Assembly: GCF_008838325.1 (NCBI RefSeq)
Contig: NZ_CP042829.1
Span: 2,666,001-2,730,000 of the forward strand
Reading direction: 5' to 3'
Source: Tepidiforma bonchosmolovskayae
GTDB lineage: Bacteria > Chloroflexota > Dehalococcoidia > Tepidiformales > Tepidiformaceae
DNA length: 64,000 nt
Shown here: positions 33,016 through 41,351 of the stretch, piece by piece
Layout: each line of letters begins with the position of its first letter
Position numbering within the stretch: position 1 is the stretch's first letter
Translations under genes and position numbers: made by a program
The notes under the pieces: generated by a model
What the model saw: only the letters and a program-made list of their open reading frames with translations
What the model was told of the DNA's origin: nothing
Databases searched by the model: none

Positions 33016-33539
33016 ACACTCCCTGCGAGGAGCGGGACAGCCTCGGCCACCGAGCGGACGCGGACGATATTGCCGCCCTTGAGCCACCGGTTGCGCGGCC
33101 AGTCGACCAGGAACACCCGGGGGACGAGCTCCGCAACCCACCCCGCGGTGAACGGGTCATCCTCGAAATGCGCCTCGGGCTGGAGCTCCTGGATGACGCG
33201 CACCTTGAACTGCGCCGATGTCTCCTCGGCTGACGGCCGCATCCGCAGGTCGGGCACCCGCCCGAGGTAGCGCCGGAACCAGCGTTCGGTGAGCGGCCGA
33301 GCCTGCTCGCCGCGCGCCGTGACGACCACGACGTCGAACATGCCGGCGAGCTGTTCGAAAGCCTCCAGTGCGCCGGGCATCGGGCGACGGCCGAGGTACC
33401 GCCAGCGCTCGGTCAGCCAAAGGATGCCGGCATGCCCGCGGGCATCGCGGCCCTTGCCCTTCCCGCTGCCCGGGTTGATGCCGAACGGCGGCCTGCAGAG
33501 CACACCATCGAGGTCGAAGGTGAGGAGCCGGCGAGCCAT
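32991..33539 (-). CDS. HAD-superfamily hydrolase-like protein
   Basis: 182 residues. The nucleophile motif is LLTFDLDGVLCRPP at the N-terminus (DxD), motif II is VVVVTARGEQ, and the acidic motif IV is AHFEDDPFTAGW. A cap resembling that of nucleotide or sugar phosphatases is possible, since residues 20-55 form a basic insertion. Specific substrate unknown. ATG 33539 follows TAGGCT (33546-33551, minus strand) by 6 bp. It is divergent from the TauE/SafE gene and convergent with cinA. Confidence 0.78.
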   Translation of the reverse strand: MARRLLTFDLDGVLCRPPFGINPGSGKGKGRDARGHAGILWLTERWRYLGRRPMPGALEAFEQLAGMFDVVVVTARGEQARPLTERWFRRYLGRVPDLRMRPSAEETSAQFKVRVIQELQPEAHFEDDPFTAGWVAELVPRVFLVDWPRNRWLKGGNIVRVRSVAEAVPLLAGSVQAGRAES

Positions 33540-33545
33540 GCCGCC

Positions 33546-33551
33546 AGCCTA
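33546..33551 (-). promoter_or_regulatory. -10 box of the HAD gene, leaderless type
   Basis: TAGGCT on the minus strand, 6 bp from ATG 33539. Confidence 0.4.
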
Positions 33552-33597
33552 CCGCCTCTGGCGCATACGGGCCGCGTTTGCCAGCGTAGGGCATCGC

Positions 33598-34359
33598 ATG
33601 GACCTCCAGAGTGCAGCCGGCCTCGCCGCAGCGGCATTCGCCGCCGGGGCAATCAACGCTGTCGCGGGCGGTGGCTCCCTGGTGAGCTTTCCCGCGCTCC
33701 TGGCAGCGGGGTACCCGTCCAAAGCCGCAAACGTGACCAACACCGTCGCGCTCTGGCCCGGCTACGTCGGCGGGAGCATCGGATACCGCGGCGAACTCCG
33801 CCGCCAGCGCGGCCGGGCTGTCGTCCTGGCGGCACCCGCCATCCTCGGCTCGCTGGCCGGGTCAGCCATCCTCCTGCTCACACCCGACTCGGCCTTCGAT
33901 GCGGTCGTCCCGTTCCTCATCCTGTTCGCCTGCGGCGTGATGGCATTCCAGGGGCCGCTCTCGCGGGTGGCCCGCCGGGCGCATCCGCCCCCGGGGAGCC
34001 AGGCGCGGGTATCGCCGCAGCTCGTCGCCGTTGTGTTCGTCCTGGCCATCTACGGCGCCTACTTCGGCGGCGGACTTGGCATCATCATGCTTGCGGCGCT
34101 CGCCATCCTCCTGCCCGACGATCTCCAGCATTCGAACGCCCTGAAGGGGCTGCTCTCTGTGGTCATCAACTTCGTTGCCGTTGCGTACTTCGTCCTGTTC
34201 GGGCCAGTCATCTGGGAGGCTGTGGTGGTGATGGCGGCCGGCTCCCTCGCAGGGGGGTACCTCGGCGTCGGGCTGGCCCGCAGGCTCGGGCAGCGGTGGC
34301 TCCGGGTCGCGGTGATCGCCTACGGCACGGCAGCTGCCCTGGTCCTGCTGGTCCGTTAG
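33598..34359 (+). CDS. TauE/SafE-family membrane transporter
   Basis: 253 residues with about seven to eight transmembrane helices in two repeats. It begins LAAAAFAAGAINAVAGGGSL, a hallmark of TauE/SafE, and the second half repeats with YGAYFGGGLGIIMLAALAIL. Family members export sulfite, sulfoacetate or other organosulfur anions. Sulfur chemistry is encoded 12-17 kb away, but there is no direct linkage. ATG 33598 is used; a TAGGGC box ends 5 bp upstream. Confidence 0.88.
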   Translation: MDLQSAAGLAAAAFAAGAINAVAGGGSLVSFPALLAAGYPSKAANVTNTVALWPGYVGGSIGYRGELRRQRGRAVVLAAPAILGSLAGSAILLLTPDSAFDAVVPFLILFACGVMAFQGPLSRVARRAHPPPGSQARVSPQLVAVVFVLAIYGAYFGGGLGIIMLAALAILLPDDLQHSNALKGLLSVVINFVAVAYFVLFGPVIWEAVVVMAAGSLAGGYLGVGLARRLGQRWLRVAVIAYGTAAALVLLVR

Positions 34360-34426
34360 CGCCGCCGCATCGCCCCAGGGGTTCGGCGCAGCTATACTTC
34401 CATCCACGTCACCCCAGGAGCCCATC

Positions 34427-34711
34427 ATGCTGTTTTCAGTCCGGCTGGTTTCCCGGCAGCCGCACGATATGCCGCCCGAGCAGTGGCAGGCGCTTGTCAG
34501 CGAGCAGCTCCGCGCGGTCCGCGCCCAGTACGACCAGGGCAAGATCCGCGCCCTGTACCGTGAAGCCGGCGTGGGCGTCCTCGCGATCTATGACGCCGCC
34601 GACGCCCGCGAAATGGACACCCTCATCGCATCCCTGCCGCTGGCCCGGTACTTCGTCGAGACGACGGTCCACGCCCTCTGGGACATGGTGCCGTCGTTGC
34701 CCCCCGCGTAG
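34427..34711 (+). CDS. Muconolactone delta-isomerase-like protein
   Basis: 94 residues, the size of CatC. The N-terminus LFSVRLVSRQPHDMPPEQWQ and the C-terminal LASL-like PLARYFVETTVHALWDMVPS match the dimeric alpha/beta barrel family. No other beta-ketoadipate genes are present, so a role in muconolactone isomerisation is uncertain. CAGGAG lies 8 nt before ATG 34427, with TATACT at 34393-34398 as a possible -10. It is followed by a flavin reductase after 5 bp. Confidence 0.75.
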   Translation: MLFSVRLVSRQPHDMPPEQWQALVSEQLRAVRAQYDQGKIRALYREAGVGVLAIYDAADAREMDTLIASLPLARYFVETTVHALWDMVPSLPPA

Positions 34712-34716
34712 GCTGC

Positions 34717-35214
34717 ATGTCCGCCACACTCTCGCTGGACGACTTTAAAGGCGCGCTGGGCTCCTGGGCCTCGGGCGTCACCGTCGTCACCACCGAACTC
34801 AACGGGATGGTGTACGGCATCACGGTCTCCAGCTTCTCCTCGCTCTCGGTCGACCCCGTGCTGGTCCTGGTCAGCCTCGCCGATACGAACCACCTGCCCC
34901 GGATGATCCGCGAATCGGGCCGCTTCGCCGTCAGCATCCTCTCGGCCGGGCAGGAGGATGTCTCGCGGTACTTCGCCACCTCCGGCCGTGAGCCGGCGGC
35001 ATCGTTCGATCCGGCGGTCCCCACTGAAACCTGGGTGACCGGCTGTCCGCTCATCCCGGGCGCTATCGCACACATCGACTGCGAGCTCCACCAGGCGCTG
35101 CCCGGCGGCGACCACACCATCGTCATCGGGCGGGTCGTCGGCGCCCGGTTCGACCCGGAGCGCGCCCCGCTCATCTACTTCCGCCGCGCATACCGCTCTC
35201 TCGCGGAGGGCTGA
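34717..35214 (+). CDS. Flavin reductase-like FMN-binding protein
   Basis: 165 residues of the split-barrel FMN-binding family. Signatures are LGSWASGVTVVTTELNGMVYG, VSSFSSLSVDPVLVLVSL and the C-terminal PLIYFRRAYRSL. It normally supplies reduced flavin to a two-component monooxygenase. The next gene encodes an ABM-type small monooxygenase-fold protein, so the two may work together. ATG 34717 starts 5 bp after the previous stop. Confidence 0.87.
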   Translation: MSATLSLDDFKGALGSWASGVTVVTTELNGMVYGITVSSFSSLSVDPVLVLVSLADTNHLPRMIRESGRFAVSILSAGQEDVSRYFATSGREPAASFDPAVPTETWVTGCPLIPGAIAHIDCELHQALPGGDHTIVIGRVVGARFDPERAPLIYFRRAYRSLAEG

Positions 35215-35218
35215 ACCC

Positions 35219-35530
35219 ATGGCTGTCAAGGTCGTCATCGAACGGCGGGTCCTCCCCGGACACGAACGGAATGTGCTGGAGCTGCTTCGGCAGCTGCGCA
35301 TCCGCTGCCTCGACGAGCCCGGCTACATCTCGGGTGAGACGCTCCGCGACAGCGAGGACCCGCACAACCTCGTCGTCATCAGCACCTGGTTCGGCCTCGG
35401 CGACTGGAAGCGCTGGTCCCAGTCGCCGGACCGGCGGGAATTTGAATCCCGCATCCGCCAGCACCTGGCTGCGCCGGAGCGCGTCAGGGTTTTGCTCGAG
35501 GGGCTCTCGGAACAGCTGTCCGGTGCGTGA
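35219..35530 (+). CDS. Antibiotic biosynthesis monooxygenase (ABM) fold protein
   Basis: 103 residues with the ferredoxin-like ABM fold: a first strand KVVIERRVLPGHERNVLELL and the closing HNLVVISTWFGLGDWKRWSQS. Members are cofactor-free monooxygenases, heme-degrading enzymes or small binding proteins. It begins 4 bp after the flavin reductase gene and should be in the same operon. Confidence 0.75.
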   Translation: MAVKVVIERRVLPGHERNVLELLRQLRIRCLDEPGYISGETLRDSEDPHNLVVISTWFGLGDWKRWSQSPDRREFESRIRQHLAAPERVRVLLEGLSEQLSGA

Positions 35531-35555
35531 TCTGCTCACCCGGTCAGCCGAAACT

Positions 35556-35585
35556 TTGCGCAATTCTGCACAAGCGGGGTAGTAT
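35556..35585 (+). promoter_or_regulatory. Promoter of the Rieske gene
   Basis: TTGCGC (35556-35561), 18-bp spacer, TAGTAT (35580-35585), then a short leader with GGAGG (35592-35596) before GTG 35604. Confidence 0.5.
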
Positions 35586-35603
35586 CCCGTCGGAGGTTTG
35601 GCT

Positions 35604-36332
35604 GTGTCACCTGCGCTGGCTTTCCTTGGCGTTTCGATCCTCGGCACGTGGGGCATCGCAAGCATCGGCCTCATCGCCGGCGGCATCATCCTGCTCTTCT
35701 TCCCGGGCGATCCCGTCACCGCGTCGGACAACACGCTCGGGGGCATCGTGCTCCTGGTTGCCGGCCTCGTTTCCGGTGGGCTGATGCAGGTTGTCGTTTC
35801 GCCCCTCCTCGGGCTCGATGCGCCGGTGCCCATCCGGGCGAAGGAGATCAAGCCGCACGCCGCAATGACCCGCTGGGCAAAGGTCGGCCTCCTGCGCGAC
35901 TTCCCCGACGGCCTCCCGAAGGAGGTCCGCGCCCGGGCCCAGCGCGTCGTGATCATCCGCACCGGCGATAAGGTCCACGCGCTGAGTGCCCTCTGCTCAC
36001 ACGCGCGGTTGCCGCTCGCCGGGTTCCCGGGGTCGCCGATCCGGCCCGAGCCGATCAAAGACAACTGCGTCATGTGCCCCTTCCACGGGGCCCGGTTCGA
36101 CATCGAAACCGGGAAAGTTGTCCGCCAGCCGTTCTCGAGCCAGTTCAACGCTGAGCACCCCTTCCTGGGCGGCATTCAATCGAAGCTCTTCAAGCTCCTC
36201 CGCTTCATCCCGATGCCGTACCAGGCCTTCCCGGTCCCGAAGTTCGCCCGCCCGACCCTCACCGCCGAGGACATGCAGACCTACCCGGTGAAAGTCGAAA
36301 ACGGCGAGGTGTACGTCGCCCTCCCCCGGTAG
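35604..36332 (+). CDS. Membrane-anchored Rieske [2Fe-2S] protein
   Basis: 242 residues. Two hydrophobic helices (about 3-30 and 45-70) anchor an extrinsic domain. The cluster ligands are CSH in ALCSHARLPLAG and CPFH in NCVMCPFHGARFD. The loop lacks the disulfide cysteines of cytochrome bc1-type Rieske proteins, so a lower potential, ferredoxin-like role is expected. No cytochrome b gene adjoins. GTG 35604, with GGAGG 7 nt upstream, is preferred to TTG 35598. A conspicuous 11-bp palindrome follows the stop. Confidence 0.83.
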   Translation: MSPALAFLGVSILGTWGIASIGLIAGGIILLFFPGDPVTASDNTLGGIVLLVAGLVSGGLMQVVVSPLLGLDAPVPIRAKEIKPHAAMTRWAKVGLLRDFPDGLPKEVRARAQRVVIIRTGDKVHALSALCSHARLPLAGFPGSPIRPEPIKDNCVMCPFHGARFDIETGKVVRQPFSSQFNAEHPFLGGIQSKLFKLLRFIPMPYQAFPVPKFARPTLTAEDMQTYPVKVENGEVYVALPR

Positions 36333-36356
36333 AAGCACCTTCCGCGCAGCGCACTC

Positions 36357-36384
36357 ATCGGGCATGCTCCATGGCATGCCCGAT
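36357..36384 (+). repeat. 11-bp perfect inverted repeat covering the aminotransferase start codons
   Basis: 36357-36367 pairs perfectly with 36374-36384 around a 6-nt loop, and TTTGCTTTCC follows. It could terminate the Rieske transcript or hide the ATGs at 36364 and 36376 of the downstream gene in mRNA structure. Confidence 0.55.
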
Positions 36385-37530
36385 TTGCTTTCCTGGCGTT
36401 CACGCTTCCCCATCCTCGCCCGCAAGACCTACCTCATCAACAACTCATTAGGCGCGATGCCCGATTCGGTGCCCGGAGCGTTCGCCGAATACACCCGCCT
36501 GTGGGCAGAGGAAGGCGTTATCGCCTGGGATACCTGGCTGCCGCAGGTCGCCGCCGTAGCCTCCATTCTTGAGGACATCATCCGGGCCCCGCGGGGCTCG
36601 ATGACCATGTGCCAGAACGTCACCAACGCGCTCGCGGAGATTCTCTCGTGCCTGGAGTACGAACCGCCGCGCAACCGTCTCATCGCCTGCGCCGGCGAAT
36701 TCCCCACCGTCGAATACCTGCTCGATGGGCAGCGCTCCTGCGGTGCTGAAGTTGTTCGGATCGGCAGCGACCCGCTTACCTTCCCGGCAGAGCAGCTCAT
36801 CGAGGCGATTGACCACCGCACACTCCTCGTCGTCGTCTCGCATGTGCTCTTCCGGACCGCCGAGCTGGTCGACGTACGCCCAATCGTGGAGCGCGCCCAC
36901 GAGTACGGCGCGATGGTCGTCCTCGATGCCTACCAGTCGATGGGCTCGGTGCCGTTCGATGTCGTCGAGCTGGGTGTCGACTTCCTTGTCGGCGGCTCAG
37001 TCAAGTGGCTGTGCGGCGGACCCGGCGCCGGGTACCTGTACGTCCGTCCCGACCTGGTGGATAGGCTCGAACCGCGCATGGCCGGCTGGTTCTCGCACGC
37101 CCGCCCGTTCGGGTTCGAACCGCCGCCGATCGTCTACGCGCCGGGCATTGGGCGGTTTACGGGCGGGACACCGAACATGCCGGCCTATTACCAGGCGCGC
37201 GAGGGTTACCGGATTATCCGTGAGGTCGGGGTCGAAGCGATCCGCGAGAAGGCCCGCCACCAGACGTCGCTGCTCATCGAAGGTGCGCTCGCCCGGGGGT
37301 TCATCGTCCGCACGCCGCTGGAGTTCGAGCGGCGCGGCAACCACGTAACGGTCGACCTCCCCCGCGCCGAGCAGGTGAAGGACGAACTGGTCCGCCGCGG
37401 GTTCGTCGTGGATTACCGGCCCGGGGCCGGCATCCGCATCGCGCCGCACTTCTACAACACGGACGACGAGTGCCGCGCCATCATCGAGGAAACGGCGGCG
37501 ATTTGCTCAGAGCTCGGGACTCAGGTGTAG
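36364..37530 (+). CDS. Class V aminotransferase-fold PLP enzyme (kynureninase/SufS-like)
   Basis: 388 residues from ATG 36364, or 384 from ATG 36376. The fold-type I PLP site is visible: VVLDAYQSMGSVPFDVVEL with the PLP-binding Asp, and the Schiff-base Lys in GGSVKWLCGGPGAGYLYVR. The N-terminal WRSRFPILARKTYLINNSLG resembles kynureninase-like and cysteine desulfurase-like members, but no SufS Cys loop is clear. Reaction unknown. Both start codons lie in a strong hairpin and no ribosome-binding site is seen. The last 10 bp overlap the convergent 3-hydroxyacyl-CoA dehydrogenase. Confidence 0.85.
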   Translation: MLHGMPDLLSWRSRFPILARKTYLINNSLGAMPDSVPGAFAEYTRLWAEEGVIAWDTWLPQVAAVASILEDIIRAPRGSMTMCQNVTNALAEILSCLEYEPPRNRLIACAGEFPTVEYLLDGQRSCGAEVVRIGSDPLTFPAEQLIEAIDHRTLLVVVSHVLFRTAELVDVRPIVERAHEYGAMVVLDAYQSMGSVPFDVVELGVDFLVGGSVKWLCGGPGAGYLYVRPDLVDRLEPRMAGWFSHARPFGFEPPPIVYAPGIGRFTGGTPNMPAYYQAREGYRIIREVGVEAIREKARHQTSLLIEGALARGFIVRTPLEFERRGNHVTVDLPRAEQVKDELVRRGFVVDYRPGAGIRIAPHFYNTDDECRAIIEETAAICSELGTQV

Positions 37531-38381
37531 CGGAAGAACCCGCGCCCGGTTTTTCTGCCAAGGTAACCGAGGCTCACCAGGCGGCGGAGCAGCGTTGGCG
37601 CTTTGAACCGCGGCTCGCCGTACTCCTCGAACATGCTCTCCGCTATCGCTTTCAGGGTATCGAGCCCGATCAGGTCGGCGGTGGCCAGCGGCCCCATGGC
37701 ATGGTTTAGCCCGACCCGGCAGGCGAGGTCGATATCCTCCGCCGACGCCACGCCGGTCTGAAGCAATTCGATCGCATCGAAGATGAAGGGGACGAGCAGC
37801 CGGTTCGCGATAAAGCCAGGCGTGTCCTTGACCTGCACGGTCACACGGTCGAGCTGCTGGCACAGCTGGAGCGCGTCCTGCAGGGTCTCCTCCGTGGTCG
37901 AGGCCGTCGAAACGATTTCGACCAGCTTGAGCGCCCATGGCGGATTGAAGAAGTGGAGTCCGATGACCCGCTCGGGCCGTCCGGAGGCTGCTGCGAGGTC
38001 GCTCAGGGGCAGCGAGCTGGTATTGCTGGCGAGGAGGGCGTCCGGCCGGCACACCCTGCCGAGCTGGCGGAAGATGCGGGTCTTAACCTCAAGGTCCTCG
38101 ACCACCGCTTCGATGACAGCCTCGGCGCGGGCGACCGACGTCAGCTCGTCGATATCCGCCGACCCGCGGAGGCGATGCGCAGCGGCCTCGGCCGCCTCAG
38201 CGCTGATGCGGCCCCGCTCCGCCTCGCGCTGCAGCCTGCCCTTAATCGCCTCAATCGCCCGGTCGACGCGCGCCTGGTTGACGTCAACGAGCGTGACGTC
38301 AAGGCCATGGTACGCCGCGACCTGTGCGATCCCGCTCCCCATCAGCCCTCCCCCAATCACGCCGATCTTCTCGACCCGCAT
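37521..38381 (-). CDS. 3-Hydroxyacyl-CoA (3-hydroxybutyryl-CoA) dehydrogenase
   Basis: NAD-dependent oxidation of 3-hydroxyacyl-CoA, 286 residues, the free-standing PaaH/Hbd size. The Rossmann motif is GVIGGGLMGSGIAQVAA; a conserved Ser is in NTSSLPLSDLA. The catalytic His is in VIGLHFFNPPW and its partner Glu in KLVEIV. The C-terminal domain contains NRLLVPFIFDAIELLQTG and GPLATADLIGLDTL. ATG 38381 has AAGGGGG upstream. It would act after the acyl-CoA dehydrogenase and hydratases in beta-oxidation. Confidence 0.93.
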   Translation of the reverse strand: MRVEKIGVIGGGLMGSGIAQVAAYHGLDVTLVDVNQARVDRAIEAIKGRLQREAERGRISAEAAEAAAHRLRGSADIDELTSVARAEAVIEAVVEDLEVKTRIFRQLGRVCRPDALLASNTSSLPLSDLAAASGRPERVIGLHFFNPPWALKLVEIVSTASTTEETLQDALQLCQQLDRVTVQVKDTPGFIANRLLVPFIFDAIELLQTGVASAEDIDLACRVGLNHAMGPLATADLIGLDTLKAIAESMFEEYGEPRFKAPTLLRRLVSLGYLGRKTGRGFFRYT

Positions 38382-38471
38382 CGCAGCCCCCTTCGAACTA
38401 TGGATGAATACGCTCGATCTATCGCAGGGCGTCGCGCTCCGGTCAAACTGGCCGGCCGGCCAGCCAACCCC

Positions 38472-38500
38472 TTCGCAAGCGGCGAACAACCCGCTACCAT
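38472..38500 (+). promoter_or_regulatory. Promoter of the 38534 gene
   Basis: TTCGCA (38472-38477), 17-bp spacer, TACCAT (38495-38500); ATG 38534 follows 33 bp later. Confidence 0.45.
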
Positions 38501-38533
38501 CCGGCCGCACCAACGCCACACAGGGGCAGGGAG

Positions 38534-40285
38534 ATGGAGCAGATTCGCTGGATCGAAGACCCGCCGTACAACCCGAAAGCGTCGTTTTGGACCCGGGCCA
38601 ATGTCGGTGAAGTGCTGCCCGAACCGCCGAGCCCGGCCGGCTGGGAACTCGTCTTCAGCAATGGCGGCACCGTCCGCGGCTGGCGCGACTGCGCCGTGAA
38701 CCGCCTCGGCATCGATGAAGAAGAGCTGGACCCGGACCCGAACCGGTGCGACTTCATCGGGCTCATCGGCGGCTACGGCTACCTGAACGCGACCTGGATC
38801 CGGGTCTGGGGCGAGCGGACGCCGGGGATGTCGGCCGCCGCCATCGATGCCGCGTACTTCGGCGACCACCCCGACGTGCCGCCCTACGTGAAAGAGCCCT
38901 GGCACGAGAACCCACGCACCACGGCCGTGATGGAGAAGTGGCTCGGCTGGGTGCTCGGCGACATGGACCAGTCGGAACTTGAGGCTGACCGGCAGCTCGC
39001 CCGGCAGATTCGCGCCGAGCGGCCCGACCTGACAAAGCTCACCGATGTGGAGCTCATCGAGCGGGCCATCTCCATGCGCCCATACTGCCGACGGATGTTC
39101 GACCAGCACATCAACCAGAGCGGCGCTTCGGCGATTGGTCCCGGCGCCATCGCCGCGATCTGTGCCGCCATCGGCAGGCCGGCGGACGCCATGAAGTTGA
39201 TCGCCGGGCTCGGCGGGGTCGACTCAGCGGCGCCTTCCTACGCCATGTGGGAGCTGAGCCGCATGGTCAGGGCTTCCGAAGAGCTGACCCGGCTGTTTGA
39301 CCAGGGGCCATCCGGACTGTACGAGCGGCTCCGAACGTCCGGCCGTCCCGATGCCGAGAAGTTCCTCGCAGCCTTCGCCGACTTCCTCGCCGAATACGGC
39401 TCCCGCGGTCCGAACGAGTGGGACGTGATGGCGGACACGTGGGAGACCAACCCCGACATCGCGCTTGCAGCCATCGACCGGATGCGGCTGAGCGGCGATG
39501 AGGGTTCGCCGGCGCGCAAGAATGCCGAGCGGGTCGCGGAGCGTGAGCGGATTCGAAATGAGATCCGCGAGGCCCTCGCCGGCGACCCCGACACGCTCGC
39601 CCAGTTCGACGCAGCGATGAAAAGCGCGCTCACCTTCGTGCCCGGCCGCGAGCGCTCGAAGACCAACATCGTCCGCGTCATCGAAGAGACGCGCATGGCA
39701 CTGCGCGAACTCGGACGGCGGGCCGTCGAACGCGGCCACCTCGACCGGCCGCAGGACCTCTGCCTGCTCTTCGAGGATGAGCTGCGGGCCTACGCTGAGG
39801 GCCGGCTCGGCGACCTGCACGAACTCGTCGAGCCGCGCCGGCGCTACTACGAGTGGCTGCTCTCGCTCGAGCCGCCGTTCATCATCAACGGTCCGCCGCC
39901 GCCGAACACCACCTGGCGGCGCAGGACGGAGCACGAGGCCAAGGCCGCGCGGCCGGGCGATGTCATCCAGGGTCTGCCGGGCTGCCCCGGTAAGGCGCGG
40001 GGAACCGCCCGCGTCGTCCTCGACCCGCTCGACCCCACTGTCCTGGAGCCCGGAGACATCCTCGTCGCGCCGATGACCGACCCGGCCTGGACTCCGCTCT
40101 TCGTGCCTGCGGCCGGTGTCGTCGTCGATGTCGGCGCGACGCTCAGCCACGCGATCATCGTCAGCCGGGAGCTGGGCATCCCCTGCGTCGTCTCGGCCAC
40201 GGACGCGACCAAGCGTATCCCGGACGGCGCCACCATCGAGGTCGACGGCGATACCGGCGCGGTGACCGTGATCAGCGTCCCCTGA
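38534..40285 (+). CDS. PEP-utilising-enzyme mobile-domain protein without ATP-grasp or PEP barrel
   Basis: 583 residues. The last about 110 residues form a swivelling phosphohistidine domain with the phosphorylatable His539 in GATLSHAIIVSRELGIPC. The rest (1-470) is mainly helical and resembles the central substrate-binding region of rifampicin phosphotransferase or the large subunit of phenylphosphate synthase. Neither an ATP-grasp domain nor the C-terminal PEP barrel is present, so it needs a partner to phosphorylate its His; none is visible nearby. Cytoplasmic phosphotransfer to an aromatic or hydroxylated substrate is a guess. It is followed by the MaoC pair. Confidence 0.8.
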   Translation: MEQIRWIEDPPYNPKASFWTRANVGEVLPEPPSPAGWELVFSNGGTVRGWRDCAVNRLGIDEEELDPDPNRCDFIGLIGGYGYLNATWIRVWGERTPGMSAAAIDAAYFGDHPDVPPYVKEPWHENPRTTAVMEKWLGWVLGDMDQSELEADRQLARQIRAERPDLTKLTDVELIERAISMRPYCRRMFDQHINQSGASAIGPGAIAAICAAIGRPADAMKLIAGLGGVDSAAPSYAMWELSRMVRASEELTRLFDQGPSGLYERLRTSGRPDAEKFLAAFADFLAEYGSRGPNEWDVMADTWETNPDIALAAIDRMRLSGDEGSPARKNAERVAERERIRNEIREALAGDPDTLAQFDAAMKSALTFVPGRERSKTNIVRVIEETRMALRELGRRAVERGHLDRPQDLCLLFEDELRAYAEGRLGDLHELVEPRRRYYEWLLSLEPPFIINGPPPPNTTWRRRTEHEAKAARPGDVIQGLPGCPGKARGTARVVLDPLDPTVLEPGDILVAPMTDPAWTPLFVPAAGVVVDVGATLSHAIIVSRELGIPCVVSATDATKRIPDGATIEVDGDTGAVTVISVP

Positions 40286-40395
40286 GCGCCCTGCCACTCC
40301 CGGAATGCTGGAAAAGCTGGCAGACTACGGGCACCCCGATTCCCCCGCCGGCGGTGCCCCTGCCTGCCGGGCTGCCGGCGACCAGTGGAGGATGC

Positions 40396-40860
40396 ATGGC
40401 AATCCCTGAACAGAGCCTGATCACCGACGAGCATCGAGCCGTCATCGGACGGAAGAGCGAGCCGGTCACGGTCACGATCCGCGAGGAGGACGCCCGCCGC
40501 ATGCGCGACGTCCTCGGCGACCGTGACCCCCGCTATGCCGACGGGACTGGCATCGCCCCGCCCTACGTCATCGCGATGCTGGCCGGCGGCCCCCGCCGCG
40601 GCATGCCGCAGATTCTCCCGAGCGGCCTGCTCACGCAGCAGGAGTGGCGCTTCACCCGTCCCTTCCGTATCGGCGAACAGCTGCAGGCCGTTTCCCAGGT
40701 CTACGACATCCGCGACCGGCTCGGCGGCCGCTATGGCTACAGCGTGCTCGTCACCCAGGGCACCGACTTCTACGACGCCGACGGCAACCACGTGGCCGCG
40801 GCCATGATCACCATCACGCAGTTTGACCCGAAGATGGCAGCGGGCGGGAGCGACGAATGA
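40396..40860 (+). CDS. MaoC-like hot-dog fold protein, N-terminal FAS1-type half
   Basis: 154 residues. This is the N-terminal-type partner of split MaoC hydratases. The hydratase-2 motif position reads LGDRDPRYADG: the Asp remains but Tyr replaces the catalytic His. It probably pairs with the next gene product as a heterodimer, like the split hydratases of steroid side-chain degradation. ATG 40396 with GGAGG 4 nt upstream is preferred over 40354. It overlaps the next gene by 4 bp (ATGA). Confidence 0.8.
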   Translation: MAIPEQSLITDEHRAVIGRKSEPVTVTIREEDARRMRDVLGDRDPRYADGTGIAPPYVIAMLAGGPRRGMPQILPSGLLTQQEWRFTRPFRIGEQLQAVSQVYDIRDRLGGRYGYSVLVTQGTDFYDADGNHVAAAMITITQFDPKMAAGGSDE

Positions 40861-41282
40861 GCCAGCGGTACTTCGAAGACGTGAACATCGACGATGAGCT
40901 CGAGCCGCTCGAGCGTGTCCCCACGACCGATATGGCCATCGACTTTTTCGGGCGCGACAACCCCACCAACCCCGCATTTGCCGATGCCGAAGCCGGGAAA
41001 CGGCTCGGCGTCGGCGGCGCCCTCGTCCCCGGCCTGCTGAAACTCGCCTGGATCACCCAGTACGTGTCCGACTGGGCCGGAACCGAAAGCATGGTCCGCA
41101 GCGTGCGCGCGGCCTACCGGCGCCCTGACGTTGCCGACCGGCCGCTGGTGCTGGCCGGCAGGGTCGTCGAGAAGCGCGTGGAGGATGGGGCGCACCTTGT
41201 GGAGCTGGAAGTCGTCACACTCGCCGAGGGCCAGCCGAGCACCCGGGCGAACGTGCAGATCCAGCTCCCTTCCAGGTCCTGA
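40857..41282 (+). CDS. MaoC-like dehydratase-family hot-dog protein
   Basis: 141 residues. The motif region is FFGRDNPTNPAFADAEAG, followed by LVPGLLKLAWITQYV on the central hot-dog helix. The family motif has a His six residues after the Asp (GDxNPxH); here that position is not His. Either the register is shifted or the pair has a non-hydratase function. Translation is coupled to the preceding gene by an ATGA overlap. Confidence 0.8.
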   Translation: MSQRYFEDVNIDDELEPLERVPTTDMAIDFFGRDNPTNPAFADAEAGKRLGVGGALVPGLLKLAWITQYVSDWAGTESMVRSVRAAYRRPDVADRPLVLAGRVVEKRVEDGAHLVELEVVTLAEGQPSTRANVQIQLPSRS

Positions 41283-41351
41283 ACCCGGGGCGGACGGCGG
41301 CCTCCGCAACCTGCTAGGCTGGTAGTTGCAATCGCAACGAAGGAGGCCGCC

